In this document: positions 1 to 8,271 of the stretch, in pieces
Layout of the letters: the number at the start of each line of letters is the position of its first letter
Numbering within the stretch: the stretch's first letter is position 1
Source of the DNA: Prevotella sp. UBA5387
GTDB taxonomy: Bacteria > Bacteroidota > Bacteroidia > Bacteroidales > Bacteroidaceae
Reading direction: 5' to 3'
Assembly (NCBI GenBank): GCA_002407775.1
Contig: DHOP01000026.1
Coordinates: 1 to 49,847, forward strand
DNA: 49,847 nucleotides
Notes under the pieces: generated by a model
Seen by the model: the letters and a program-made list of their open reading frames with translations, nothing else
Database searches by the model: none
Told to the model about the DNA's origin: nothing
Made by a program: the position numbers and the translations under genes

Positions 1-266
1 AGTAAATTTAGGCATAGTCAAACGCACTACGATTGAGCTTTAAAGGGCATGCGATTAAGGCCCAATCGTAGTGCCAATAGATAGTTATCGCATTTCAATA
101 GATAAGCAATGTAAACGACCGTCCATCTTTATGTGTTGCCAATGAGACCTTGGGCAGGGCTAAAAATCGCATGCGAAGCCTTTTAGACCACCTAATAGTG
201 GACATCCTATACACACTATCGAATAATATTTGTAAAAGAAAACTCTTCGGTCTTCTGAAAAATGCT
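1..266. other. Intergenic segment with palindromes
   Basis: No convincing gene lies in these bases. A perfect 12-base inverted repeat (GCACTACGATTG at 24-35, its complement at 63-74) encloses a 27-base loop. Within the loop GCATGCGATT (47-56) reappears inverted at 165-174, both copies set in similar flanks, so this may be one degenerate repeat present twice in opposite orientation. No T-run follows the hairpin, which argues against a simple terminator. It could be a palindromic repeat or a structured RNA; nothing identifies a known family. Confidence 0.4.
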
Positions 267-274
267 TAGTTTTG
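267..274 (+). promoter_or_regulatory. Bacteroidota -7 box (TAGTTTTG)
   Basis: TAGTTTTG matches the Bacteroidota -7 consensus TAnnTTTG and lies 36 bases before the ATG at 311. No good -33 TTTG is seen at the expected distance. It supports the ATG at 311 and rules against a TTG at 272, which would lie inside the box. Confidence 0.5.
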
Positions 275-310
275 CAACATCGAAGTTACCAGAAAATGAA
301 CAACATACGC

Positions 311-1948
311 ATGAAGAAATTTCTTTTGTCAGCATTTCTGCTGACTTTTGCTTTGATTGCACAAGCACAAAAAGACTCAATCGAGTTTGCCAATGCTGTT
401 GACGGCAAGCTACTTAAGGCAGCTTACATCAATCTAAACAAAATCGGCTATGGATTCTCGCTTTCGCCTGACAGGAAACTCGTAGCCATCAAACTACTGT
501 CGTTTGAGAAACAAAACTCTGGAAATGATGAACTTTGTTTGTATGACCTGCAAGAACACAAAACACTGTGGACACAACCGATGGACTCCTACTCTGCGTC
601 CTTTGACGCAGGGATGGACCAGGGCAAAGAGGCGAGTCTCTCCAAAAACGGTTGGAGAAGAAGCAACACCATGCAACTGATGAGCCACGGTCTGCTGCTG
701 TCGGATGGCAGCACGATTAGGATGTATGACACCAATACGGGCAAACGCGTGTGGAAAAGCAATTTCCACACACTCTTTACCAACGATGGTCATGATGCCA
801 TGATGGGCTATAAGACTGCCCAAACATCTAAACTAAGCGCTCTGCAGCTCAGCTCCGGCAAGAAAATATGGGAACAAAAGGTGCCCCACTTATACAACTG
901 GGGATGGGATAACGTACTCATCGCCAACGACACGTCTATGATGGTGGTCAACAACAATATCAACTTCCTCAATCCTTTGACGGGAAGACTACAGATGTAC
1001 AAGGCACGTGTAGGCTACGAGGAGGTTGGCAAGGGGCTACTCAAAGGACTTGCCATAGGATTGGCGGCAGGGATGGTGGGTGGCCTCGTGGGTGTTGGCC
1101 CCATCTATATGCCCTATTTCGCTAATGACTCAAGATATGTTGACGAAGACGCCATGACATACCTCTACTCCAACATCTATGTGAAGGACGGGCGGAACTA
1201 TGTTTCCGACCGCGACAGCCTGTACTGCTTTGACAGTAGCACCTACAAAAAGCTTTGGTCATACGGTGGAGAGCGCAAGGCCATTGCCCACGCCCGACTG
1301 TTCAGTGAGGGCGACACACTCTTCCTGCTGAACTATGGCTATGGTTTGGAAGCTGGTTACAAGCGGAAGAAGGTGAGTCGCCCTTTCATCGCATCATTCA
1401 ACATTGAAACGGGCAAGATGCTACACACAACATACCTTGCTGAGGAAAAACGTATGCTGGTAGACGCTGTGGGTACAAGCAAAGGGGCACTCATGGCTTT
1501 CAACGACGCACTGGCATACCAAGCGGTTGAAGATACCACACTAAAGACGCAACCTTGGAATGCGAGCGTCTATGGTGCAATAGTAGCCATCCCAAAGGAC
1601 ACTATCTATACGTTTAGACAAAATGATGAGGTACTCACGCCACTTTACAATCACCCAAACCGCTACGTCATCATCACCGACAAGAACAAGATGCTTTGTG
1701 TGAATAAGGAACTAAGTGTAACAGACGACTATTCCGCCAACAACATCTATCGTGTCATGGGCAAATATAAGAACTTTAATATCGTGGGCATGGATACCGA
1801 TAATGGTTACGATATGTGGATTGTGAGGAAGTCCGGGCAGCCAGTTGCTCGTATTAATAAACCTGTACATCAGCTTGACATTGTGGGAGACAAGCTCTTT
1901 CTCCTCTACGACAAAGGGTTAGTTATTTTTGACATGAAAATGCTATAA
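311..1948 (+). CDS. Exported PQQ/WD-like beta-propeller protein
   Basis: The protein is 545 residues from the ATG at 311. It begins with a signal peptide (MKKFLLSAFLLTFALIAQAQ) and should be exported; no lipobox cysteine is seen. The rest shows repeated strand patterns with W and D/G turns (for example GKRVW, GKKIW, YKKLW) typical of PQQ-type or quinoprotein-like beta-propellers. A glycine-rich hydrophobic stretch at about residues 241-267 interrupts the propeller and could be a membrane-contacting loop. No catalytic residue can be named. It stands alone, with its own promoter and a hairpin downstream, opposite the glycosyltransferase. The fold is an inference from repeat pattern and the function is unknown. 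Confidence 0.7.
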   Translation: MKKFLLSAFLLTFALIAQAQKDSIEFANAVDGKLLKAAYINLNKIGYGFSLSPDRKLVAIKLLSFEKQNSGNDELCLYDLQEHKTLWTQPMDSYSASFDAGMDQGKEASLSKNGWRRSNTMQLMSHGLLLSDGSTIRMYDTNTGKRVWKSNFHTLFTNDGHDAMMGYKTAQTSKLSALQLSSGKKIWEQKVPHLYNWGWDNVLIANDTSMMVVNNNINFLNPLTGRLQMYKARVGYEEVGKGLLKGLAIGLAAGMVGGLVGVGPIYMPYFANDSRYVDEDAMTYLYSNIYVKDGRNYVSDRDSLYCFDSSTYKKLWSYGGERKAIAHARLFSEGDTLFLLNYGYGLEAGYKRKKVSRPFIASFNIETGKMLHTTYLAEEKRMLVDAVGTSKGALMAFNDALAYQAVEDTTLKTQPWNASVYGAIVAIPKDTIYTFRQNDEVLTPLYNHPNRYVIITDKNKMLCVNKELSVTDDYSANNIYRVMGKYKNFNIVGMDTDNGYDMWIVRKSGQPVARINKPVHQLDIVGDKLFLLYDKGLVIFDMKML

Positions 1949-1952
1949 TATA

Positions 1953-1987
1953 CAATGGGGACCGAAAATACACTTCGGTCTGCATTG
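1953..1987 (+). terminator. Hairpin between convergent genes
   Basis: CAATG plus GACCGAA pair with TTCGGTC plus CATTG around a 7-base loop, five bases after the stop of the propeller gene. The following tract is T-rich but has no clean U-run. It may serve the plus-strand gene, the convergent glycosyltransferase, or both. Confidence 0.5.
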
Positions 1988-2020
1988 CGTATTTATCATT
2001 ATTTCTGTTCAGCCATTAAA

Positions 2021-3043
2021 TCATTGATTTACTAAGCTATTGAAGGTCTTACGCCCTTTAACATGATACATCCATAGTATTGAGAAGGACTTACGCTCTG
2101 ATAAACGAGATATTACCCTAGTGCTTTCCATTTGCTCGCGGTCCTTGTCAAATCTATGTTTCCAAGCTTGGAAATCACGGCGTGCACGATAAATTGCCTT
2201 AAAATCGCCCCAATTGTGGTTGAAGATGAGCGTCTCGAAAGCAGCGAGATAGTCGAGAAACCACCTCCAGCGCATCACAGTACCCAACTCATCTGAAGGT
2301 AGATTCTTATAAAGCATCGTAAGATTATTACGAAAATTGAGATAAGTCTTCATTGGATTACTCTTCGGCAAAGTACCACCACCAACGTGATAAACATGGC
2401 TCTGTGGAATACAAACAATTCGACGGCCAAGTTGACGAAGTCGCCAACAGAGATCGATTTCCTCGTTGTGGGCAAAGAAACGCCCATCCAATCCACCGAC
2501 ACGATGGTAGTCCTGTGCGCGAATCATCAAACAGGCACCGGTGGCCCAAAGTAAGTCGGCAATATTATCGTATTGACCTTCGTCGCGCTCTACTGTGTCA
2601 AAGATACGCCCACGACAGAACGGATAGCCAAATCGATCAATATATCCTCCCGATGCACCAGCATATTCGAACTGCCCACGATCTGCAATTGATAGTATTT
2701 TTGGTTGGCAGGCTGCTACATCTTTATGCGCATCCATATATTCCAGTAGTGGTTGTAACCATTGCTCGGTTACCTCCACATCGGAGTTCAGTAGCACATA
2801 GTAATCGGCAGAGATTTGCTTCAGCGCACGGTTGTAGCCCTCGGCAAAACCATAGTTCTTATCAAGCTGTATAGTTTTAACTTGAGGGAAGCCCGAACTA
2901 AGCATTTGCATTGACTCATCGGTCGAGGCATTGTCGGCCACCCACACTACAGCATCGCCTTCGGAATATTCCAAAAGAGTTGGAAGATAACGGCGCATCA
3001 TGGCCGCCCCATTCCAGTTGAGTATGACAATAGCTATGTTCAT
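2021..3043 (-). CDS. Glycosyltransferase family 2
   Basis: This 340-residue protein transfers a sugar from a nucleotide donor, probably onto a surface glycan; donor and acceptor cannot be read. The GT-A fold begins at the N-terminus (IVILNWNG), with VADNASTDES at the first acidic motif and VLLNSDVEV as the DxD-like metal site. GGLDGRFFAHNEEIDLCWRLR is a motif of the rhamnosyltransferase-like (WcaE/RfbN-type) GT2 subgroup. No membrane anchor is obvious, so it is probably cytoplasmic or peripheral. It starts 45 bases after the mtaB stop and could be co-transcribed with it. Family assignment is secure, substrate is not. Confidence 0.88.
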   Translation of the reverse strand: MNIAIVILNWNGAAMMRRYLPTLLEYSEGDAVVWVADNASTDESMQMLSSGFPQVKTIQLDKNYGFAEGYNRALKQISADYYVLLNSDVEVTEQWLQPLLEYMDAHKDVAACQPKILSIADRGQFEYAGASGGYIDRFGYPFCRGRIFDTVERDEGQYDNIADLLWATGACLMIRAQDYHRVGGLDGRFFAHNEEIDLCWRLRQLGRRIVCIPQSHVYHVGGGTLPKSNPMKTYLNFRNNLTMLYKNLPSDELGTVMRWRWFLDYLAAFETLIFNHNWGDFKAIYRARRDFQAWKHRFDKDREQMESTRVISRLSERKSFSILWMYHVKGRKTFNSLVNQ

Positions 3044-3088
3044 ATGTTCTATATATAATATGGTAACATGCTTTTCGTCAGATCATGG

Positions 3089-4426
3089 CTACTTCAAAAC
3101 AACACGAAGGGCACTGCCATCAGGTGTGAAATCACCGAGGTGTACACGGACAATCTCGTTGTCCAGCTCCTCACGCGCATCCTTTGCAGACAATTCCACA
3201 CGGATATAGTTGCGCGTAAAGCCATGCATCGCCTTACCACGGGTGGCCTTCTCAAAAAGCACCTCGGCTTCCTGTCCGATATAACCGGCATAAAAATCGT
3301 GAATTTTACTGTCGGACAGACCAATAAGACGTTTGCTACGAAGTTTCTTGTCCTTCTCGCTAACGACATAAGGTATGGACAAAGCCGATGTACCTGGTCG
3401 CTCTGAATAGGGAAAAACATGTAGCCGTGTTACAGGCAGAGCATTGAGGAAGTGATAGCATTCATCAAAAAGCTCAGGACGCTCACCACGACATCCTACC
3501 ATTACATCAACTCCAATGAAGGCATCAGGCATGACTTTCTTGATAAGGTTGATCTTATGAGCAAATAGCTTGGTGTCATAACGGCGGTGCATCAGCTCTA
3601 ATACTTCGTCACTACCACTCTGCAACGGGATGTGAAAGTGAGGCATAAATGTGCGCGAACTAGCACAATAGTTTATGAGATCATCATCCAAGAGGTCTGG
3701 TTCAAGGCTACTTATGCGATATCGCTGGATACCCTCCACCTTATCCAAGGCTTTTACTAGATCGACAAATCGTTCACCAGTGGTACGCCCGAAGTCACCA
3801 ATATTTACGCCGGTAAGCACAATTTCTTTGGCTCCTTCTCTTGCAGCCTCCTCTGCTTGAGCTACAAGTGAGTCAATTGTGGGATTACGTGAAAAGCCAC
3901 GAGCATATGGTATGGTGCAGTATGTGCAAAAATAGTTACAGCCATCCTGAACCTTTAGAAAGTAGCGCGTCCGATTTCCACGAGCGCAAGAAGGCTGAAA
4001 AGTATTGATATCCTTAGTCTTAACACTATGGAAGCTATGCAATGTTCCATTTCGTGGTTGAGCCCATGCATCAGATAGATACTGAACAAGCTGCGCTTTC
4101 TCATTAGAGCCGAGCACAAGGTCCACTCCATCAATTTGACTCACCGTCTCCGTCTCCAACTGAGCATAACATCCAGTAACTATAACAAATGCTCCAGGAT
4201 GCTCTCTTACCATACGATTGATGGCTTGACGGCACTTGTGATCGGCCACCTCAGTTACGGAACATGTATTGATGAGGCAAATATCGGCAGACTCATCCCT
4301 TTCAACTGGCGACACCCCCAACTCTTCCAACGTTTTGGCAAATGTAGAAGTCTCTGAGAAATTCAGCTTGCAACCTAAGGTGAAGTAAGCAGCTTTTTTG
4401 CCTTGAAAGGCACTTGTATCAATCAT
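3089..4426 (-). CDS. mtaB: tRNA (t6A37)-C2-methylthiotransferase MtaB
   Basis: This radical-SAM methylthiotransferase converts t6A37 to ms2t6A in tRNAs reading ANN codons. The 445-residue protein has the expected order: an N-terminal UPF0004 domain (FTLGCKLNFSE, INTCSVT, VTGCYAQ cysteines for one cluster), the radical-SAM motif CNYFCTYC, and a C-terminal TRAM domain ending the chain. The ATG at 4426 is chosen over one at 4480 because a -7 box sits at 4447-4454, inside the longer version, and because the conserved sequence begins soon after. The GCKLN form of the first motif favours MtaB over MiaB or RimO. Confidence 0.93.
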   Translation of the reverse strand: MIDTSAFQGKKAAYFTLGCKLNFSETSTFAKTLEELGVSPVERDESADICLINTCSVTEVADHKCRQAINRMVREHPGAFVIVTGCYAQLETETVSQIDGVDLVLGSNEKAQLVQYLSDAWAQPRNGTLHSFHSVKTKDINTFQPSCARGNRTRYFLKVQDGCNYFCTYCTIPYARGFSRNPTIDSLVAQAEEAAREGAKEIVLTGVNIGDFGRTTGERFVDLVKALDKVEGIQRYRISSLEPDLLDDDLINYCASSRTFMPHFHIPLQSGSDEVLELMHRRYDTKLFAHKINLIKKVMPDAFIGVDVMVGCRGERPELFDECYHFLNALPVTRLHVFPYSERPGTSALSIPYVVSEKDKKLRSKRLIGLSDSKIHDFYAGYIGQEAEVLFEKATRGKAMHGFTRNYIRVELSAKDAREELDNEIVRVHLGDFTPDGSALRVVLK

Positions 4427-4446
4427 TTTATGCAATTTTGCTACTG

Positions 4447-4454
4447 CAAAGGTA
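4447..4454 (-). promoter_or_regulatory. -7 box for mtaB (TACCTTTG)
   Basis: On the minus strand TACCTTTG matches TAnnTTTG and ends 21 bases before the mtaB ATG at 4426. No matching TTTG is seen 20 bases upstream. It decides the mtaB start. Confidence 0.55.
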
Positions 4455-4632
4455 CTAGTTTTGAACGAAAACACCTTCATGAGAGTGTTATATTTACATC
4501 TATTGATTAGTTCAAGAAAGTTTAACCTTTGTTTACAATCAATAATCAGCTGACTACCAATTGCTTATAAAAAAGTTACATATCGAACATAAAAAAAACA
4601 GGAAAAAAAGAGCGCCATATTAAAAATTTGCT

Positions 4633-4640
4633 TAACTTTG
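4633..4640 (+). promoter_or_regulatory. -7 box for the small lipoprotein (TAACTTTG)
   Basis: TAACTTTG matches the Bacteroidota -7 consensus and is preceded by an A-rich tract from about 4570. It would give a leader of about 45 bases before the ATG at 4692. No clear -33 TTTG is visible. Confidence 0.6.
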
Positions 4641-4691
4641 CAACGTTTTAATAAACAACTGATTGTTTTACAGATTTAAAAAGCAAAGAAA

Positions 4692-4868
4692 ATGAAGAAA
4701 TTAGTTTTAATGTTCGTAGCTATCGCAGCTATCTCTTTCGCATCTTGTGGTAACCAGAATAAGAGCGCTGCTCCTGCAACAGACTCTGATACTACAGCTG
4801 TTGATTCTGCTGCTGTTGATTCTGCTGCTGCTGATACCGCTGCTGCTGATACTGCAGTTGCTCAGTAA
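4692..4868 (+). CDS. Tiny alanine/aspartate-rich lipoprotein
   Basis: This 58-residue protein carries a lipoprotein signal peptide (MKKLVLMFVAIAAISFASC) with the lipobox FASC, so Cys19 should be lipidated. The mature part is about 40 residues of low complexity, built from D-S/T-A-A/V units (AVDSAAVDSAAADTAAADTA), with no predicted fold. Codons are strongly biased to GCT, GTT and ACT, unlike the neighbours, as in highly expressed Bacteroidota genes. It has its own -7 box and a strong terminator 32 bases after the stop, so it is a monocistronic unit. Function is unknown; small Ala-rich lipoproteins of this kind are often abundant envelope components (inference). Confidence 0.85.
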   Translation: MKKLVLMFVAIAAISFASCGNQNKSAAPATDSDTTAVDSAAVDSAAADTAAADTAVAQ

Positions 4869-4900
4869 GCTCGTTAGTACGAACTAACAAATGAGAGACA

Positions 4901-4933
4901 CCGCCCAAGACTAAAGTCTTGGGCGGCTTTTTT
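4901..4933 (+). terminator. Rho-independent terminator
   Basis: CCGCCCAAGAC pairs perfectly with GTCTTGGGCGG over a TAAA loop, followed by CTTTTTT. It is a textbook intrinsic terminator for the small lipoprotein gene. Confidence 0.93.
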
Positions 4934-4935
4934 AT

Positions 4936-4961
4936 ACCCCATTCTCAAATGAGAATGGGGT
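4936..4961. terminator. Second hairpin before leuB end
   Basis: ACCCCATTCTC pairs perfectly with GAGAATGGGGT over an AAAT loop. It lies 29 bases beyond the leuB stop codon on the minus strand. No U-run follows on the minus strand, and AATTTTA follows on the plus strand, so it may stabilise the leu transcript end or act in both directions. Confidence 0.6.
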
Positions 4962-4990
4962 AATTTTATAATAATAAAAGGAATCAAGAT

Positions 4991-6049
4991 TTACTTTGAA
5001 ACATAGTCGGCAATCCACTTTCCCACTTCCTTTGTTCCATATTCCTTACCACCTTCAACCTGAATTTCAGGTGTACGGACGTTGGCTTCAAGAGCCGCAT
5101 CGCAAGCCTCACGAATTAGACTACCCTCTTTTGAAAGCCCAAAATGTTCCAGCATCATAGCTGCCGAAAGAATCTGTGCCAAAGGATTGGCAATATTTTT
5201 GCCAGCTGCTTGCGGCCAAGAACCATGTACTGGTTCAAAGAGAGGTGTATGCTCGCCAAGTGATGCCGATGGCTGCAAACCCATAGAACCAGTAATAGCA
5301 CTAGTTTCATCGGTAAGAATGTCGCCAAATGTGTTTTCTGTTACAATGACATCAAAGAAACGCGGATCAGTCAGCACACGCATAGACGCATTGTCAATGA
5401 ACATATAGTCCACGTTTATATCTGGATATTGGGGCTCCATCTCCTGAGCAATCTGACGCCAAAGACGGGAACTTGCCAATACATTAGCCTTATCAACAAC
5501 AGTAAGATGATGATTGCGACGACCTGCAAATTCAAAAGCAACTTTCAAGATACGTTCAATCTCTGGCCGATAATAGATATCAGTGTCATATGCTTTATCG
5601 TTATCCTGATACTTTTCACCGAAATACATGCCACCGGTTAATTCCCGAATGACCACAAAGTCAGCACCCTTGATGAGCTCTTCTTTAAGAGGTGATTTGT
5701 GTAAGAGGCAGTCAAATGTTGCCACTGGACGCACATTAGCAAAAAGGCCAAGTTGCTTGCGCATAGCCAATAGTCCCGTTTCTGGACGAACCTTTAACGT
5801 GGGGTCATTATCAAAACGAGGGTCACCTACTGCCGCAAAGAGTACTGCATCGGCAGCCATACACACTTTGAAGGTGTCCTCTGGGAACGGATCGCCCACT
5901 GCATCAATGGCATGAGCCCCACAAAGTGCCTCCTGATAATTAAACTCATGATTGAATTTTTTTGCAATAGCATCAAGCACATTAATTGCTTGAGGCATAA
6001 TTTCAGGGCCGATACCGTCACCGGCTAGCACTGCAATATTTAATTTCAT
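4991..6049 (-). CDS. leuB: 3-isopropylmalate dehydrogenase
   Basis: LeuB oxidises and decarboxylates 3-isopropylmalate to 2-oxoisocaproate with NAD+, the third leucine-specific step. If citramalate is made, it also processes 3-methylmalate to 2-oxobutyrate. At 352 residues it has normal length. Visible motifs are the N-terminal AGDGIGPEI, RELTGGMYFGE, the DKANVL metal/substrate segment and FGDILTDETSAITGSMG with LFEPVHGS for NAD binding. It is the last gene of the leu operon, 30 bases after the citramalate synthase gene and followed by two hairpins. Confidence 0.96.
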   Translation of the reverse strand: MKLNIAVLAGDGIGPEIMPQAINVLDAIAKKFNHEFNYQEALCGAHAIDAVGDPFPEDTFKVCMAADAVLFAAVGDPRFDNDPTLKVRPETGLLAMRKQLGLFANVRPVATFDCLLHKSPLKEELIKGADFVVIRELTGGMYFGEKYQDNDKAYDTDIYYRPEIERILKVAFEFAGRRNHHLTVVDKANVLASSRLWRQIAQEMEPQYPDINVDYMFIDNASMRVLTDPRFFDVIVTENTFGDILTDETSAITGSMGLQPSASLGEHTPLFEPVHGSWPQAAGKNIANPLAQILSAAMMLEHFGLSKEGSLIREACDAALEANVRTPEIQVEGGKEYGTKEVGKWIADYVSK

Positions 6050-6079
6050 AACATATTATGTATTAAAGTTTTGTATGTT

Positions 6080-7642
6080 CTATCTTACGGATTGATCTGC
6101 TTCAACGATGTTGAGCATCTTGATAGTAGCCTTTATTGCAGCTTCCGTTTGGTCTGCATCAAGGCCGTGGGTACGAATATCGCGCCCGTCTTGGCCATGC
6201 CAAGTAATAATGGTTTGCACCAATGCATCTGTGTGTCCGCCAGGTGGTATGGAAACTGAGTAATTGGCTAAGCGAGGGAATGTACGATTGAGATTGACTT
6301 TGTAAACCTTGCGCAGAGCCTTGACAAATGCATCATACTGACCGTCACCGGTCGCATCTGCCAAATACGTTTCACCGTTAATAGAAACTTTTATGCTGGC
6401 GATGGGTTTCAGCCCATATGAGGTAGAAACCATGTAGCTAAGTAACTTGACTCTGTCCTCAACAGTGTTGTGCTTGAGTACATCCGAGACAATGTATGGT
6501 AAGTCTGCTTGTGTTACATACTCCTTACGATCACCAAGTTCAGTGATACGTTGTGTCACCATTCGCTTTTGCTCAAGCGTGAGGTCCATGCCAAGTTCCT
6601 CAAGATTCATCTCTATATTGGCTTTGCCCGAATTCTTTCCCAAAGCGTATGCACGTTTGCGACCAAAACGTTCTGGCTTCAAACTATTGCAATAAAGTTG
6701 ACTCTTATTATCTCCATCAGCATGAACACCAGCAACTTGAGTAAACACATTATCACCAACTATTGGTTGGTTAGCCGCCAAGGCTATGCCGCTATGATCC
6801 TCAACCACCCTACTAATCATGTTCAATTGACCTTCTTTGATGTTGGTCTTTACATGAAGTTGGTCATGAAGAGCAGCCTGTACACTAGCCAAAGGAGCAT
6901 TACCACAACGCTCTCCTAACCCATTGACCGTGACATGCACTCCTTTACAACCATTTTTCACAGCTGCAAGCGTATTTGAGACGGCTAAATCGTAGTCGTT
7001 GTGGGCATGAAAATCAAAATGTTTATCGGGATAATAACTTACCATTTGTTGAACAAAGTCGGTGCAATCCATGAAGTTAAGGATACCCAAAGTATCGGGA
7101 AGGAGGAAGCGTTGTATTGGAGTCCCCTTGAGACTCTCCATCATTTGATAGACATATTCGGGGGACTGTTTCATTCCTGAACTCCAATCTTCCAAATATA
7201 GGTTCACCTTGATACCTAGCTTATCTGCATAATCAAGTTCCTCCAAAATATCATCGATGTGTTGTTGTGGCGTTCTATGTAACTGCTGAATACAATGTTT
7301 TTCAGAACCTTTGGCTAGGAGGTTGATAACCTTTCCTCCACACTCATTTATCCAATCAATAGACTTATGGTGATCCACAAATCCTAACACCTCAATACGG
7401 TCTAAGGAGCCATCTTTCTCTGCGAACTTGCAGATGCGTTTTACCGCACTCTTTTCTCCTTCGGATACTCTTGCGGAAGCAACTTCTATACGATCAACAT
7501 TGACATCACGGAGAAGCAAACGCGCTATCATCAGCTTTTCGTGCGGCAGAAAGCTGACCCCATTGGTCTGTTCTCCATCACGTAAAGTGCTGTCCATGAT
7601 TTCCACATGAGTACTACCCGTACTTATCTTCTCAGTGTCCAT
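6080..7642 (-). CDS. cimA: (R)-citramalate synthase (CimA-type)
   Basis: A 520-residue DRE-TIM metallolyase with a TIM barrel (DSTLRDGEQTNGVSF; metal site HAHNDYDL; GLGERCGNAP) and a C-terminal LeuA-type allosteric dimer domain. Related enzymes include isopropylmalate, homocitrate and citramalate synthases. The barrel closely follows the Leptospira CimA sequence as I remember it. The three pyruvate-pocket residues described there (Leu81, Leu104, Tyr144) are present at a constant offset of five: Leu86 in VLGF, Leu109 in NLLAKGS and Tyr149 in LYLEDW. I therefore infer condensation of pyruvate with acetyl-CoA to citramalate, feeding isoleucine through LeuCDB. The operon already has a separate LeuA. 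It is often annotated simply as a second 2-isopropylmalate synthase. The stop of leuD lies 3 bases upstream of its ATG. Confidence 0.82.
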   Translation of the reverse strand: MDTEKISTGSTHVEIMDSTLRDGEQTNGVSFLPHEKLMIARLLLRDVNVDRIEVASARVSEGEKSAVKRICKFAEKDGSLDRIEVLGFVDHHKSIDWINECGGKVINLLAKGSEKHCIQQLHRTPQQHIDDILEELDYADKLGIKVNLYLEDWSSGMKQSPEYVYQMMESLKGTPIQRFLLPDTLGILNFMDCTDFVQQMVSYYPDKHFDFHAHNDYDLAVSNTLAAVKNGCKGVHVTVNGLGERCGNAPLASVQAALHDQLHVKTNIKEGQLNMISRVVEDHSGIALAANQPIVGDNVFTQVAGVHADGDNKSQLYCNSLKPERFGRKRAYALGKNSGKANIEMNLEELGMDLTLEQKRMVTQRITELGDRKEYVTQADLPYIVSDVLKHNTVEDRVKLLSYMVSTSYGLKPIASIKVSINGETYLADATGDGQYDAFVKALRKVYKVNLNRTFPRLANYSVSIPPGGHTDALVQTIITWHGQDGRDIRTHGLDADQTEAAIKATIKMLNIVEADQSVR

Positions 7643-7645
7643 GTG

Positions 7646-8230
7646 TTACTTATTTTCGTGTTCCTCAACCTTTTGACGGTTTTGTACGAGGAAATCGACA
7701 TCGTCAAGACCATTCATGAGACAATGTTTCTTGTAACCATTGATATCGAAATGCTCACTTTTACCCGTTGAAAGGTTTGTTACGGTCTGATTTGGAAGGT
7801 CAACTTTCACTTGTGTCTGATGGTCATTTTCAATGCTTTGAAAAAGTTCTTGAAGGAAGCTTTCGGTAACAACAACGGGCAAAACAAAGTTGTTGAGCTC
7901 ATTGTTCTTATGGATGTCAGCAAAGAACGAACTGATAACCACACGAAATCCATAACCCGCAATAGCCCACGCCGCATGTTCACGACTCGAACCAGAGCCG
8001 AAATTCTTTCCTGCTACCAGAATAATCCCAGAATAACTAGTGTCATTGAGCACGAAGTCGGGTTTGGGGTTGCCATCCTTATCGTATCTCCAATCGCGGA
8101 AAAGGTTGTCTCCAAACCCCTTTTTATCGGTAGCTTTGAGAAAGCGTGCGGGAATGATTTGGTCTGTATCTACATTCTCTAATGGAAGAGGAATGCAGCT
8201 TGAAGTAATAATATCAAATTTTTCTTTCAT
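7646..8230 (-). CDS. leuD: Isopropylmalate isomerase small subunit
   Basis: LeuD is the swivel-domain subunit that, with LeuC, isomerises 2- to 3-isopropylmalate (and citramalate to 3-methylmalate). The protein is 194 residues from the ATG at 8230; a start at 8251 would add MCYNFKT, which does not belong to the conserved fold. Motifs include VDTDQIIPARFLK near the N-terminus, and GKNFGSGSSREHAAWA, the substrate loop of the aconitase swivel domain. It sits between leuC (41 bases upstream) and cimA (3 bases downstream), as expected for co-expression. Confidence 0.96.
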   Translation of the reverse strand: MKEKFDIITSSCIPLPLENVDTDQIIPARFLKATDKKGFGDNLFRDWRYDKDGNPKPDFVLNDTSYSGIILVAGKNFGSGSSREHAAWAIAGYGFRVVISSFFADIHKNNELNNFVLPVVVTESFLQELFQSIENDHQTQVKVDLPNQTVTNLSTGKSEHFDINGYKKHCLMNGLDDVDFLVQNRQKVEEHENK

Positions 8231-8271
8231 CGTTTTAAAATTATAACACAATGCTTAGGTTCGACTTCAGA

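Noticed and set aside
4427..4480. N-terminal extension of MtaB
   Set aside because: The -7 box at 4447-4454 is within it, and the extension does not match the family.
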